DNA of 64,000 nt from Fictibacillus fluitans (GTDB taxonomy: Bacteria > Bacillota > Bacilli > Bacillales > Fictibacillaceae), in assembly GCF_030418125.1 (NCBI RefSeq), contig NZ_JAUHTR010000001.1:558001-622000 (forward strand). Direction: 5' to 3'. The translations under genes were made by a program, and so were the position numbers. The notes under the pieces were generated by a model. The model saw only the letters and a program-made list of their open reading frames with translations. It had not been told where the DNA came from and did no database searches. Below are positions 8,052-17,761 of the stretch, piece by piece. How positions within the stretch are numbered: position 1 is the stretch's first letter; each line of letters begins with the position of its first letter.

Positions 8052-10631
8052 TTATTTCACTTTCTTTTGCAGTTTAAACAACGCATTGATTGCATCGAGC
8101 GGTGTCATCTCGAGTAGGTTCAAGGATTTCAGTTCCTGCTCCACCGCAGAAGCTTCCCTTTTTTTGCTTGAGCGGGTTTCTTCGGCAAACAAGCTGAGCT
8201 GTGTGTCCTCTTCTGCGGCCTTTTCAGCCTCTTTCACTGCTTTTTTAGGAGAATTGTCGTTGGATTCAAAATCCAGCAAAATTTCCTTCGCCCGTTCAAT
8301 TACGCCTGTTGGCAGTTCTGCCAGCTGTGCCACATGAATCCCAAAGCTTTTATCAGCTTGTCCATCAATGACTTTATGAAGAAACACCAGCTTGCCCTGT
8401 TCTTCAATTGCCGATACATACACGTTTTTCAGTGACTTCAGTTCGGATTCCAGTACGGTCAGTTCATGATAATGGGTGGAAAACAGCGTCATGGCTCCGA
8501 TATGGTGGTGAATATATTCAACGATGGATTGGGCCAGAGCCATGCCGTCATAGGTGGATGTACCTCTTCCGATTTCATCCAGCAGAATGAGGCTTTCGCT
8601 CGTAGCCTTTTTCAAGGCATACCTCGTTTCAAGCATTTCCACCATAAATGTACTTTGCCCTCCGACGAGGTCATCGGCCGCACCAATCCGGGTGAAAATT
8701 TGGTCAAAAAGAGGAAGCTCTGCCTGATCGGCCGGTACGAAGCAGCCGATCTGCATCATGATCGCCGTAAGAGCAAGTTGTCTCATGTACGTGCTTTTAC
8801 CGGCCATGTTCGGCCCTGTAATCAGCAGCATGGAACGCTCAGAGTTTAAACTGATGTCATTTGGCACATATTCCTGCGCATCCATTACCTTTTCCACCAC
8901 CGGATGGCGGCCATTGATGATTTCAACACGGTTGGAACCGGAAAGAACCGGCTTCACATAGCGCTGTTCCTCGCTGACGGTGGCAAATGCCTGAAGCACA
9001 TCAATTCCACTCAGCTGTTTGGCCAGCTCCTGAAGAGACTGGATGTAGCCTTTGACGTGTTCTCTTATCTGTAAAAACAAATCATACTCAAGCGCGACCA
9101 TCTTTTCCTCGGCTTCAAGAATAAGACGCTCCTTTTCTTTGAGATCAGGAGTAACATACCGCTCGGCATTGGCAAGTGTCTGTTTCCGTTCATAACGGCC
9201 CTCCGGAATCTGTGAAAGGTTGGAACGGGTGACTTCTATAAAATAACCAAAGATCCGGTTGTATCCGATCTTTAAAGATTTAATCCCTGTTTCATTTCGT
9301 TCTCTTTGCTCAAGGGAAGCGATCCATGCTTTCCCGTTCACACTGGCATCACGGTATGTATCCAGTTCTTCATGGTAACCATCTTTAATGATTCCGCCTT
9401 CTTTAATGGAAAGAGGAGGATCGTCATGCAGCGACCGTTCAAGATAGTCAAATAAATTTTCATGCAAATCCATCTTCTCCGATATTTCGAGGCTGTATGG
9501 ATTTTTCAGCTGTGAAAGACTCTGCTTGATTCCAGGTACACTTCCAAGGGTGTGCTTTAATTGAATCAGGTCACGCGCTGTAATATTCCCGAACGAAACT
9601 TTCCCTGCCAGCCGTTCCAGGTCGTATACCTTTTTCAACTGATCGCGCAGCTCCTGGCGGACGAAAAATTCCTGCATCAGCTCTTCCACTACACCAAGCC
9701 GCTGTGTGATTTGTTCCGGCATAAGAAGGGGCTGTTCAATCCACTGCTTGAGCCTTCTGCTTCCCATTCCCGTTACCGTACGGTCAAGGAGCCATAACAG
9801 TGAACCTTTTTTGCCTTTTGCCCTGTTCGTTTCCACCAGCTCAAGATTTCGTTTCGAAAAGCTGTCGAGCTTCATGTATTCATTGAGATGCTGGACACTG
9901 ACCGGCTGTATATGTTCCAATGCCCGCTTTTGTGTGTGCAGCAAATAGTGAAACAGCCGGCCGCACGCTTCCTTCAGCAGGGGACTTTCATTTCCCCCGA
10001 GCAAATGGGCAAAGGGGCCGGGCACTTCCGACTCATCCTGAATGGAGCTTGTGATCTGGAAGCGCAGCCGGAGCGGTTCCGCGATTTCTTCATAAACCCG
10101 GGAAGACAATATTACTTCCCTTGCATGAAGGGCTTGTACCTCCTGCATCAGCATGGAGGCATCTCCCCGGAACTGATATCCTTTCAGTTCACCGGTGGAA
10201 AGGTCATTTAGCACAATACTGTATTCTTCCTCCCCAAAGGCAACGGATGCTATAAAATTATTTTCCGTTTCTTTGAGAAGGTTGTGATCCATAACCGTTC
10301 CCGGTGTAATGATTTGGATCACTTCGCGTTTTACGACTCCTTTTGCGACTTTCGGGTCTTCCACCTGTTCACAGATGGCCACTTTATTTCCGGCTTCTAC
10401 AAGCTGTTTAATATAGTTGGCGGCAGAATGATGGGGCACGCCGCACATTGGTATGCGCTCTTTTGTTCCGCCATCTCTGCTTGTCAATGTAATTTCAAGG
10501 AATTGAGATGCCTTAACCGCATCTTCAAAAAACATTTCATAAAAATCACCGAGCCTGAAAAATAAAAAAGCGTCCCGGTGCGACGATTTAATTTTTAAAT
10601 ACTGCTGGATCATGGGAGTATATTGGGCCAT
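8052..10631 (-). CDS. mutS: DNA mismatch repair protein MutS
   Basis: Mismatch recognition ATPase, 859 residues. The mismatch-binding Phe-x-Glu is F30/E32 in GDFYEMF. The ATPase domain has Walker A (GPNMAGKST), Walker B ([16 protein letters not shown]) and the STHYHEL loop. Near the C terminus QLSLF (811-815) is a beta-clamp binding motif, the same pentapeptide that ends PolC in this window. The start ATG follows AGGTGA. A promoter with an extended -10 lies about 40 bases upstream, and cotE's terminator separates it from cotE, so mutS-mutL form their own unit. Confidence 0.98.
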   Translation of the reverse strand: MAQYTPMIQQYLKIKSSHRDAFLFFRLGDFYEMFFEDAVKASQFLEITLTSRDGGTKERIPMCGVPHHSAANYIKQLVEAGNKVAICEQVEDPKVAKGVVKREVIQIITPGTVMDHNLLKETENNFIASVAFGEEEYSIVLNDLSTGELKGYQFRGDASMLMQEVQALHAREVILSSRVYEEIAEPLRLRFQITSSIQDESEVPGPFAHLLGGNESPLLKEACGRLFHYLLHTQKRALEHIQPVSVQHLNEYMKLDSFSKRNLELVETNRAKGKKGSLLWLLDRTVTGMGSRRLKQWIEQPLLMPEQITQRLGVVEELMQEFFVRQELRDQLKKVYDLERLAGKVSFGNITARDLIQLKHTLGSVPGIKQSLSQLKNPYSLEISEKMDLHENLFDYLERSLHDDPPLSIKEGGIIKDGYHEELDTYRDASVNGKAWIASLEQRERNETGIKSLKIGYNRIFGYFIEVTRSNLSQIPEGRYERKQTLANAERYVTPDLKEKERLILEAEEKMVALEYDLFLQIREHVKGYIQSLQELAKQLSGIDVLQAFATVSEEQRYVKPVLSGSNRVEIINGRHPVVEKVMDAQEYVPNDISLNSERSMLLITGPNMAGKSTYMRQLALTAIMMQIGCFVPADQAELPLFDQIFTRIGAADDLVGGQSTFMVEMLETRYALKKATSESLILLDEIGRGTSTYDGMALAQSIVEYIHHHIGAMTLFSTHYHELTVLESELKSLKNVYVSAIEEQGKLVFLHKVIDGQADKSFGIHVAQLAELPTGVIERAKEILLDFESNDNSPKKAVKEAEKAAEEDTQLSLFAEETRSSKKREASAVEQELKSLNLLEMTPLDAINALFKLQKKVK

Positions 10632-10669
10632 GCTTTCACCTAACTTCTAAGTACTTTTTTCAATAGTTC

Positions 10670-10678
10670 ATTATAGCA
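10670..10678 (-). promoter_or_regulatory. Extended -10 promoter of mutSL
   Basis: The minus strand reads TGCTATAAT, a TGn-extended perfect -10, 38 bases before the mutS start. The -35 is weak. Confidence 0.6.
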
Positions 10679-10722
10679 TAGTACGATTGTGAAGACTTAA
10701 GAAAACCAACCCTTTCCTACAT

Positions 10723-10760
10723 AAAAAAGCAAGGAAGAAGTGTCCTTCTTCCTTGTGCTC
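10723..10760 (-). terminator. Terminator of cotE
   Basis: AAGGAAGAAG / CTTCTTCCTT stem with a TTTTTT tract on the minus strand, directly after the cotE stop codon. Confidence 0.85.
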
Positions 10761-11333
10761 TTATTCCTCCAGTTCGCCCATGAAGAACTGGTCGATATCT
10801 TCAACATCCTCATCGTCAAGTCCGTAATCCCAATCCTTATCTTCCCACTCATCCGGCTTGGCATCGGAATTGACATAAACACAAACCTTCGTTTCGCCGA
10901 TCACATCACAAACAAATTCCCGTTCACACTGAATGACCATACGGCTGCCGTTCGGTGAAATGGTGCATTCGAGCGTGTTCGGAGCTTGGATGCATCGTGC
11001 TGACACTTCAAGGTCCTTGCCTGTGGCATGTTCATCTCTTGTACTCAGAATGATTTCATCTTTATAGCCTACCGTTTCCGTGCATACTTCCGTTTTCGTA
11101 TTATTGTTGTATGAATACCAAATGTTTACATCATATCTGCCTTCCACTGTTACACTGTCATCACCCGACCTGGCAGCTTTATAGGTATGATTAATAATCC
11201 AGCTTCCCAGGATACTCGTTGGTTTATGACTCGGAGTGATCGTATGTGTCGACTGAGAGAATTTTCGTCCCTTGCCGCATACCGCCTTGCAGATTATCTC
11301 TCTGTAATTCAGATCTTGATCTATGTTGGCCAT
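10761..11333 (-). CDS. cotE: Outer spore coat morphogenetic protein CotE
   Basis: Mother-cell protein that directs assembly of the outer coat. At 190 residues it is close to B. subtilis CotE (181). Conserved blocks are YREIICKAVCGKGRKF, ILGSWIINH, VWYSYNNNTKTEV, ISPNGSRMVIQCEREF and GETKV, followed by the typical acidic tail rich in Asp, Glu and Trp. The frame opens 10 codons earlier, but the GAGGAGGGG site is inside that stretch, so the ATG at 11333 is the start. It is rich in cysteine (at least seven) for a CotE, which could matter for coat cross-linking. It has its own upstream region with two sporulation-type -10 elements, between the ricA and cotE terminators. Confidence 0.95.
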   Translation of the reverse strand: MANIDQDLNYREIICKAVCGKGRKFSQSTHTITPSHKPTSILGSWIINHTYKAARSGDDSVTVEGRYDVNIWYSYNNNTKTEVCTETVGYKDEIILSTRDEHATGKDLEVSARCIQAPNTLECTISPNGSRMVIQCEREFVCDVIGETKVCVYVNSDAKPDEWEDKDWDYGLDDEDVEDIDQFFMGELEE

Positions 11334-11423
11334 AGACTTAACCCCTCCTCTTCCAATCTTCATTTCATCCTATGCAGGGCGAATGACTAGTGTGCTAACT
11401 ATTTTTTTATGAATCCGTTAATA

Positions 11424-11488
11424 CAGTTTATGTAAAAGGCCCAGATGGTGACCTGTTTTTAATAAATTTAATATTTTCATACGGTATG
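11424..11488 (-). promoter_or_regulatory. cotE upstream region with two sigma-E/K-like -10 elements
   Basis: On the minus strand CATACCGTA lies at 11480-11488 (perfect CATANNNTA, also close to sigma-E CATACANT) and CATAAACTG at 11424-11432, the latter with ACC 15 bases upstream. B. subtilis cotE is known to have a distal sigma-E and a proximal sigma-K promoter. The -35 of the distal element is not clear. Confidence 0.42.
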
Positions 11489-11505
11489 TGAAATTAAAAA
11501 TTACA

Positions 11506-11546
11506 ATAAAAAAAGACCAGGAGAATGTTAGATTCTCCTGGTCTTT
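11506..11546 (-). terminator. Terminator of miaB-ricA
   Basis: Perfect 15-base stem (AAAGACCAGGAGAAT and its complement) with a 5-base loop and a T tract on the minus strand, 5 bases after ricA. Confidence 0.92.
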
Positions 11547-11550
11547 CGTC

Positions 11551-11982
11551 TTAATGGCAGCCGCAGTTTCCGCTTGCACAGCTTTCAGCTGATCCTGTGG
11601 TTCCTTTTAACTGATCTCCGCCGGTCGATTCAATGATCTCATCGGTAACGGTGTTGGAAATCGTATGTGACACCATCTGTAAAATGTCGTTAACGTCTGC
11701 TTGTGATTGCTTGAATTCCTGTACAACCGGAATGCCATCCATTTCCGCCATAAGAGCATCGATCTTGGCTTCCATTTCTTTATGGGCTTCGTGCTTGCCA
11801 TAATGCTGAAGGTTGACTGCTTGCTTTTGCAGCTGCTTGATTTGGGCAACCAGTGTGGATACATTGTTATTTTCATTGATTTGCTGTTCTGCTTTTTTGA
11901 AAAAATCAACTTCTTCAGTTTGAGCAATCATTTCGGCCAATTCTTTTGCTTTGTCTAAAATATCACTTTTTGTAAAGCTCAT
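11551..11982 (-). CDS. ricA: RicA (YmcA), subunit of the RicAFT/Y-complex
   Basis: With RicF (YlbF) and RicT (YaaT), RicA forms a complex that guides RNase Y in mRNA maturation and is needed for competence, biofilm formation and sporulation. The 143-residue helical protein contains EEVDFFKKAEQQINEN, IKQLQKQAVNLQHY and the VSHTISNTVTDEII block. The tail ends in three cysteines (C135, C140, C142), consistent with the iron-sulfur binding known for the complex. It lies 2 bases after miaB, so the two are cotranscribed. Its target enzyme gene rny is about 7 kb away in the same window. Confidence 0.93.
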   Translation of the reverse strand: MSFTKSDILDKAKELAEMIAQTEEVDFFKKAEQQINENNNVSTLVAQIKQLQKQAVNLQHYGKHEAHKEMEAKIDALMAEMDGIPVVQEFKQSQADVNDILQMVSHTISNTVTDEIIESTGGDQLKGTTGSAESCASGNCGCH

Positions 11983-11984
11983 CC

Positions 11985-13502
11985 TTAAACCACTCCCGCC
12001 TTTTCGTCTGCTAAGTCACCGCTTAATGTCCAGGTTTTTGCATCTTTAATATGGACTTTGACAATCTTGCCAATCAAATACTTCGGCCCTCTGAAGTTTA
12101 CTACTTTATTGGAGGCTGTATGACCGGACAGTACATCCGGATTCTTCTTGCTTTCCCCTTCCACGAGCACCTCGACCACCGTATCAAGGTAGGCCTGGTT
12201 CTTGCGGAGAGAAATTTCATTCAGAAGGGCATTCAAACGCTGAAGCCTTTCCTTTTTCACTTCAAGTGGAACATTATCCTGCATTTTAGCCGCCGGAGTT
12301 CCTTCCCTTGGCGAGTAGATGAATGAATAAGCTGCGTCAAATTCCACTTCTTTTACAAGGGATAAGGTGTCCTGAAACTGTTCTTCGGTCTCATTTGGAA
12401 ACCCGACAATGATGTCTGTTGTAAATGAAGCATTCGGAATCGCTCTCTTGATTTTGCCGGCGAGCTCAAGAAAATGTTCCCGGGTATATTTTCGGGCCAT
12501 AAGCTTCAAAATGTCGCTGTTCCCGTGCTGGACCGGCAGATGGATATGCTCCACAAGGTTTCCTCCCTTGGCAAGCACTTCGATCAGATGGTCATCAAAA
12601 TCACGTGGATGGCTTGTTGTAAAACGGACTCTCGGGATATCGATTTTACGGATTTCATCCATAAGATCGCCTAGCCCGTACTCCATATCCTCAAAGTCTT
12701 TGCCATATGCGTTGACGTTTTGCCCAAGCAATGTGACTTCCTGATAGCCGTTGCGGGCAAGGTGTCTTACTTCCTCAATAATATCTTCAGGACGGCGGCT
12801 TCGTTCCTTTCCACGGGTATACGGAACGATGCAATACGTACAGAACTTGTCACAGCCGTACATGATGTTGACCCAGCCCTGGATGTTGCCCTTGCGCACA
12901 CGGGGAAGATTCTCTACGATATCTCCCTCTTTGGACCAAACCTCAACCACCCGCTCTTTGGAAAAGTAGGCTTCTTTAACAATTTGAGGCAATCTGTGTA
13001 TGTTGTGGGTGCCAAAGATCATGTCAACCTGGTCGTAAGTTTTCAGCAGCTTGTTTACAACTGATTCTTCCTGGGACATGCAGCCGCACACACCGATTAA
13101 AAGATCAGGATTTTCAACTTTCATGGGTTTTAAGTGACCGAGTTCACCGAACACTTTATTTTCCGCGTTTTCCCGGATGGCGCATGTGTTCAGCAAAATC
13201 AGGTCTGCTTCCTTCATGTCAGTTGTTGCTTCATAGCTCATATCCGAAAGGATTCCGGCCATTACCTCTGTGTCATGCTCGTTCATCTGGCAGCCGTACG
13301 TTCTGATATAAAATTTCTTGCCGTCACCGATGTTTCTTAAGCTTTCATCGACGGCAAAATCTTTTACGATATTAATTTGTTCTTTTCCGCGTTTTTTTGC
13401 GTCCTTCAATGACGGAGGCTGGTAGGTTGTCTGAAAATAACCAGCATAGTCCTTCGTCGTTTTTTCTTTATCTTTCGCAGGTGTTGATCCTGTTTGATTC
13501 AC
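11985..13502 (-). CDS. miaB: tRNA-2-methylthio-N6-dimethylallyladenosine synthase MiaB
   Basis: Radical SAM methylthiotransferase that adds a methylthio group to C2 of i6A37 in tRNA, acting after MiaA. Order of domains: an N-terminal extension of about 65 residues typical of Bacillus, the UPF0004 domain with [11 protein letters not shown], the radical SAM core with the CxxxCxxC motif (CDKFCTYC), and a C-terminal TRAM domain. It is 505 residues long. The start is GTG after GGGAGG. An extended -10 promoter lies about 50 bases upstream, back to back with the MFS gene promoter. Confidence 0.96.
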   Translation of the reverse strand: MNQTGSTPAKDKEKTTKDYAGYFQTTYQPPSLKDAKKRGKEQINIVKDFAVDESLRNIGDGKKFYIRTYGCQMNEHDTEVMAGILSDMSYEATTDMKEADLILLNTCAIRENAENKVFGELGHLKPMKVENPDLLIGVCGCMSQEESVVNKLLKTYDQVDMIFGTHNIHRLPQIVKEAYFSKERVVEVWSKEGDIVENLPRVRKGNIQGWVNIMYGCDKFCTYCIVPYTRGKERSRRPEDIIEEVRHLARNGYQEVTLLGQNVNAYGKDFEDMEYGLGDLMDEIRKIDIPRVRFTTSHPRDFDDHLIEVLAKGGNLVEHIHLPVQHGNSDILKLMARKYTREHFLELAGKIKRAIPNASFTTDIIVGFPNETEEQFQDTLSLVKEVEFDAAYSFIYSPREGTPAAKMQDNVPLEVKKERLQRLNALLNEISLRKNQAYLDTVVEVLVEGESKKNPDVLSGHTASNKVVNFRGPKYLIGKIVKVHIKDAKTWTLSGDLADEKAGVV

Positions 13503-13550
13503 TGCAATTCCTCCCTAAAGTTCTGGGGCCGTTTCTTTCATAACTTCAAT

Positions 13551-13559
13551 ATTATAACA
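13551..13559 (-). promoter_or_regulatory. Extended -10 promoter of miaB-ricA
   Basis: TGTTATAAT on the minus strand, a TGn-extended perfect -10 about 50 bases before the miaB GTG; the -35 is poor. Confidence 0.62.
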
Positions 13560-13621
13560 GACTTCCAGCGCAAAAGGAATGTTTGACAAGGTAACAACTA
13601 TGTAATTAACAATACTTATAT

Positions 13622-13650
13622 TTCACTTTATTAATAAAAAAGAGTAAAAT
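13622..13650 (+). promoter_or_regulatory. Sigma-A-like promoter of the MFS gene
   Basis: TTCACT (13622-13627), 17 bases, TAAAAT (13645-13650), 36 bases ahead of the ATG. Confidence 0.45.
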
Positions 13651-13686
13651 AGAATCAGATACTTTGCGAACGAAAGAGATGGTTTT

Positions 13687-14880
13687 ATGTACTGGAAACG
13701 CTCCTTATGGATTCTCTGGCCGGCCAATTTTCTGATTGCTGCCGGCATGAGTCTGATTATCCCCTTTTTACCCTTATATATTGAAAAGCTTGGCGTCCAT
13801 AATATCCATCAGGTGGAGCATTGGACCGGCTGGATATTTTCCGCTCAGTTTATTACCTCCTTTTTGTTTCAGCCTCTCTGGGGCTCGCTTGCCGACCGCT
13901 ACGGACGAAAAGTGATGCTCATCCGCTCCGCCATTGGAATGGGAGCCATTACCGCATTGATGGGCTTAGTCACCGGTCCGGGCCAGCTGCTGGTCCTCCG
14001 GCTGATCAATGGATTGTTTTCAGGCTTTATTTCCATGAGCATCTCCCTTCAGGCGTCGGTTACTCCTGATGAGCATGCCGGAAGATCACTGGGTACCCTG
14101 CAAACGGGCCAGATTGTCGGAACACTGGTAGGTCCATTGATCGGCGGCTTTTTATCTGAAGTGTTCGGCTTTGAAGGGGTCTTTTTTGTAACAGGCGGTC
14201 TGATATTAATCGCCGGGCTGGTCGTTTTGTTTCTTATCCATGAAGATGTAACCGTGAAAACGAAAAAGGCGCAAAAGAAGAAAAAAGAATACAAAGCATT
14301 GCGGCCGCTTTTTCCTATTTTCATAGCAGCTGCCATCACCCAGCTAGCCATGATGAGCATTCAGCCGATCATCACGCTTTATACGCGAACCATTTATCAT
14401 GGGCAGCATTTAACCCTGATCGTCGGTTTGATCAGCGCAGTGACAGGGGTCGCCAATCTTATCGGTTCACCTATCCTTGGGAGAATCGGTGATAAAATCG
14501 GACAGCGGAAAGTGCTCCTGTTCTCTCTGATCATGGCTGCCCTGGCTTTTATTCCACAAGTACTGGCCACCGACATCAGGCTCCTGCTTGCGGGTCGCTT
14601 TCTCCTCGGCCTCTTTATCGGCGGAATGATTCCTTCGTTAAATGTGCTTGTAAAAAAACTTGCTCCGGCTCATCTTCAGGCGACCGCTTTCGGCCTCAGT
14701 TCTTCTGCCCGGTTTCTCGGAAATCTGCTGGGCCCGCTGCTCGGCACATTTGTTGCGGCCTCCTATAATATTAAAGACATCTTTTACATTACTATGATTT
14801 TTCTCTTGATCAATATGTTCTCCATCGCACGAAACAAGAAGCTCCGCTTGGCGCTTTCACAACAAAAAAAGGCATCCTGA
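13687..14880 (+). CDS. MFS transporter, DHA1-like multidrug efflux type
   Basis: A 397-residue major facilitator with about 12 membrane helices. Motif A in the loop after helix 2 is GSLADRYGRK, its repeat in the second half is GRIGDKIGQRK, and the helix-5 region has GTLVGPLIGG, which is the antiporter motif C pattern of drug:H+ exporters. A Lys-rich central loop (KKAQKKKKEYK) divides the two halves. It is a plus-strand gene between miaB and korB with its own promoter and a bidirectional terminator. The ribosome binding site (AAAGAGATGG) is weak. The substrate cannot be read from the sequence. It resembles YttB/YfmO-like permeases, but I do not assign a symbol. Confidence 0.88.
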   Translation: MYWKRSLWILWPANFLIAAGMSLIIPFLPLYIEKLGVHNIHQVEHWTGWIFSAQFITSFLFQPLWGSLADRYGRKVMLIRSAIGMGAITALMGLVTGPGQLLVLRLINGLFSGFISMSISLQASVTPDEHAGRSLGTLQTGQIVGTLVGPLIGGFLSEVFGFEGVFFVTGGLILIAGLVVLFLIHEDVTVKTKKAQKKKKEYKALRPLFPIFIAAAITQLAMMSIQPIITLYTRTIYHGQHLTLIVGLISAVTGVANLIGSPILGRIGDKIGQRKVLLFSLIMAALAFIPQVLATDIRLLLAGRFLLGLFIGGMIPSLNVLVKKLAPAHLQATAFGLSSSARFLGNLLGPLLGTFVAASYNIKDIFYITMIFLLINMFSIARNKKLRLALSQQKKAS

Positions 14881-14907
14881 ACAAGGTTCAGGATGCCTTT
14901 TCTATTT
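14868..14907. terminator. Bidirectional terminator between MFS gene and korB
   Basis: A 15-base perfect stem (AAAGGCATCCTGAAC and its complement) with a 3-base loop and T tracts on both strands. Its left arm covers the MFS stop codon. Confidence 0.92.
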
Positions 14908-15774
14908 TTACATAAATTCGGCTACAAGGTCATTGAATTTCTGCTCATCCATATTGAGGTCGGCATGTGCGAGTGCGTCTTTGCTGTAACCATGAGCTAA
15001 ATCCTGGTAGGATTGCTTCTGTGTGTTTTGATAGATAATTCCTTTGACCAGTCCGTCATGCTCCATTAAGGTTTGCATGGCCTGCATGCGGTTGGAGGAA
15101 TCGTAGCCTTCAATCGTATCAAGACTCGTTAAGTGCTCTTTAAACCAGTCATACGTGTTCACTTTGTTATACGTCACGCAAGGAGAGAACACATTAATCA
15201 GAGAAAAGCCTTTATGCTCGATCCCTTTTTGAATGATCGAAGTTAATTCTTTTAAATCACTGGAAAAACTCTGTGCCACAAATGTGGCGCCTGCAGTAAG
15301 AGCAAGCTCCATGATCCCGATGGCAGACTCTACAGAACCTTCCGGCGTACTTTTCGTCTTAAAGCCTTCAGCGGACCGCGGGGACGTTTGCCCTTTGGTT
15401 AACCCGTAGATCTGATTGTCCATGACAATGTACGTAACATCGATGTTTCTGCGGATCGCATGAACGGTATGTCCCATTCCGATGGCAAATCCATCACCGT
15501 CACCGCCAGAAGCAATTACCGTCATATCCCGGTTTGCCATTTTAACTCCCTGGGCAATCGGAAGCACACGTCCATGGATACCATGAAAGCCATAGGATTT
15601 GATATAACCGGAAATCCGTCCGGAACAGCCGATGCCGGAAATGACGGCGAGATCATCCGGTTCAAGACCCACGTTGGCTGCTGCCCGCTGGATGGATGCC
15701 TGAACGGAAAAATCACCGCATCCAGGACACCAGTTGGGTTTTACTGAGTTTCTGAATTCTTTAAACGTCGCCAC
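14908..15774 (-). CDS. korB: 2-oxoacid:ferredoxin oxidoreductase, beta subunit
   Basis: Thiamine-diphosphate binding subunit of an enzyme that converts a 2-oxoacid (probably 2-oxoglutarate) to its acyl-CoA and reduces ferredoxin. The N-terminal CPGCGDF (C16, C19) and the TPP motif around GGDGDGFAIGMGH, followed by MDNQIYGLTKGQ, identify the family. It is 288 residues. It starts exactly where korA stops, so the two are coupled and made as one complex. B. subtilis has kbl-tdh between spoVS and miaB instead; the kor pair is found here in some other Bacillus. Substrate is inferred, not seen. Confidence 0.92.
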   Translation of the reverse strand: MATFKEFRNSVKPNWCPGCGDFSVQASIQRAAANVGLEPDDLAVISGIGCSGRISGYIKSYGFHGIHGRVLPIAQGVKMANRDMTVIASGGDGDGFAIGMGHTVHAIRRNIDVTYIVMDNQIYGLTKGQTSPRSAEGFKTKSTPEGSVESAIGIMELALTAGATFVAQSFSSDLKELTSIIQKGIEHKGFSLINVFSPCVTYNKVNTYDWFKEHLTSLDTIEGYDSSNRMQAMQTLMEHDGLVKGIIYQNTQKQSYQDLAHGYSKDALAHADLNMDEQKFNDLVAEFM

Positions 15775-17511
15775 TTAAACCAGCTCCTTGCATTTATTGA
15801 AAACTTCCGATGGAAGGAAAGGATTACCATCATATTTCAAGATGCTTTCAATCTTTTCGTGTGACCCAAGGTTCATCTTGAGAATGTTGGCAAGCTGACC
15901 CGTTGCATTATTTTCGATAACCACAACTTTTTTCCCTGCATCCACCAATTCTTTCATTTCTTTAAGCGGGAACGGATGAATCAGGCGAAGGTGCGCATGA
16001 TTCACTTTAATTCCTTCTGCTTCAAGACGGGGAATGACTTCTTCAATCACGCCACGGGTGGAATTAAACCCGACGAGCAGCAGTTCTGCTTCCTCGTTCG
16101 GTGTGTATTTCACGACGGGTGTATTGAATTTTAAATTCTTGAGCTTTCTCAAGCGTTTATCCATTTGTTTCAAACGGTTGGACGCCACTTCAGAAGGCTT
16201 GCCCGTTTCATCGTGCTCAACCCCGGTTACGTGATGAATACCGTTTTTCATGCCTGGAATTACACGCGGTGAGACGCCTGATTCTGTTAATTCATACCGT
16301 TTGAAATAACCGCCTTCCACTTCGGGAAGCTCAGCATTCAAGTCTAATGCGCCGCGGCGGATCTCCACTTTTTTGAAATCAAGCGGTTCAACAGACTGTT
16401 TTCCGAGGGAAAGCTGAAGATCGGTCAAAAGAATAACAGGACACTGGTATTCTTCAGCAATATTCAACGCCTCCACTGCATCATAAAAGGCTTCCTCTGC
16501 GGTGCTTGGCGCCATGACGACCTTTGGAATTTCACCGTGTGTGCCATAAATCATGGCCATCAAGTCGGACTGTTCCTGTTTGGTAGGAAGTCCTGTACTC
16601 GGGCCTCCGCGCTGCGTATCGACGATAACAAGCGGCGTTTCTGTCATGCCGGCAAGGCCGATTGATTCCATCATCAGTGAAAGTCCCGGTCCTGCTGAAG
16701 AAGTAACCGTACGGACACCGGCATAGTTTGCACCGATTGCCATCGTGGCCGCAGCAATTTCATCCTCTGTCTGAATAACGGTTCCGCCAAACTGTGGAAG
16801 TTTTTTGATCAGGTATTCCATAATTTCAGACGCCGGTGTAATCGGATAAGCCGACATGAAACGGACGCCGCCTGCCACAAAACCAAGAGCGATCGCATCA
16901 TTGCCGATCATAAACATCCGTTTTTGACCATCCGCCTTGTTCAGCTGGAAGCCTTCAAGAGGTCCGCCTGCTGCGTCTGTAAAATATGCTGCACCCTTTC
17001 TGATCGCTTCCATGTTCTTTTCAACGACTTTAGCGCCTTTTCTTAAAAAGATTTCTTCCACTACTTCGATATACGCTTCAGCTGGAAGGTCGAGAACTGC
17101 ACTCGTTGCTCCGATGGCTACCATGTTCTTCATGAGTGATGTTCCAAGTTCATTGGCAATCTCTGTAAACGGTACAGAGAAAAGCCTCACTTTTGATCCT
17201 TCAGGAACGGCCGGATTGAATTTGGCATCACCGATGACAACACCGCCGTCACGCATTTCATGTATATTAACATCAATCGTTTCCTGGTCAAATGCGACAA
17301 GAATATCCAGATCATCAGAAATCGATCTGGTTTGCTTTGTACTTACGCGGATTTTATTATTCGTGTGGCCGCCTTTTATTCGAGAGGAAAAGTGCCGGTA
17401 GCTGTAGAGATAGTATCCAAGCCTGTTTAAAGCCATGGCAAAAATTTCACCGGTACTGTCGATTCCTTCCCCTTGCTGTCCGCCAACTTTCCAGGAAAGT
17501 TGATCAATCAT
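15775..17511 (-). CDS. korA: 2-oxoacid:ferredoxin oxidoreductase, alpha (fused gamma-alpha) subunit
   Basis: Partner of KorB, 578 residues. The first about 190 residues are the gamma-type domain (GGQQGEGIDSTGE, HFSSRIKGGHT), fused to the alpha-type pyruvate:ferredoxin oxidoreductase domains (AYPITPASEIMEYL, TSSAGPGLSLM, GGPSTGLPTKQEQSDL). The frame is open 17 codons upstream, but a strong AGGGGTGGAG site precedes the ATG at 17511. The enzyme allows ferredoxin-linked oxidation beside or instead of the 2-oxoglutarate dehydrogenase complex. A weak sigma-A promoter and a cre-like site lie upstream. Confidence 0.92.
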   Translation of the reverse strand: MIDQLSWKVGGQQGEGIDSTGEIFAMALNRLGYYLYSYRHFSSRIKGGHTNNKIRVSTKQTRSISDDLDILVAFDQETIDVNIHEMRDGGVVIGDAKFNPAVPEGSKVRLFSVPFTEIANELGTSLMKNMVAIGATSAVLDLPAEAYIEVVEEIFLRKGAKVVEKNMEAIRKGAAYFTDAAGGPLEGFQLNKADGQKRMFMIGNDAIALGFVAGGVRFMSAYPITPASEIMEYLIKKLPQFGGTVIQTEDEIAAATMAIGANYAGVRTVTSSAGPGLSLMMESIGLAGMTETPLVIVDTQRGGPSTGLPTKQEQSDLMAMIYGTHGEIPKVVMAPSTAEEAFYDAVEALNIAEEYQCPVILLTDLQLSLGKQSVEPLDFKKVEIRRGALDLNAELPEVEGGYFKRYELTESGVSPRVIPGMKNGIHHVTGVEHDETGKPSEVASNRLKQMDKRLRKLKNLKFNTPVVKYTPNEEAELLLVGFNSTRGVIEEVIPRLEAEGIKVNHAHLRLIHPFPLKEMKELVDAGKKVVVIENNATGQLANILKMNLGSHEKIESILKYDGNPFLPSEVFNKCKELV

Positions 17512-17585
17512 GAACTCCACCCCTTCTATTCGTTTCATCTGTATACTCATCCACAGCTTCATTGAAAAATAAAAATGAATCTCAA

Positions 17586-17615
17586 TGTATAAAAATACGC
17601 TCTTTTCCTGTCGAA
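17586..17615 (-). promoter_or_regulatory. Possible promoter of korAB
   Basis: Minus strand TTCGAC (17610-17615), 18 bases, TATACA (17586-17591). The match is moderate. The about 305-base stretch between korA and spoVS holds only this, a cre-like site and the spoVS terminator; I see no gene in it. Confidence 0.35.
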
Positions 17616-17667
17616 AATAAGCGCGCTGATTCTTGAGATGGGTATAAGCTTGTGTGTTTAAATATGT

Positions 17668-17681
17668 ACTAAACGCTTACA
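17668..17681 (-). promoter_or_regulatory. Candidate cre (CcpA) site upstream of korAB
   Basis: The minus strand reads TGTAAGCGTTTAGT, one mismatch from the TGWAARCGYTWWCW catabolite-responsive element consensus. It lies about 90 bases upstream of the likely korA transcription start, so it could act in activation or weak repression. One site by eye is not proof. Confidence 0.35.
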
Positions 17682-17761
17682 ATTCTAGCCCTATCTACGT
17701 AAAAAAGCAAGTATTCTTGGAAATAAATCCATAAAGCTTTCCTTCTTATCCCCGTTCCGTG

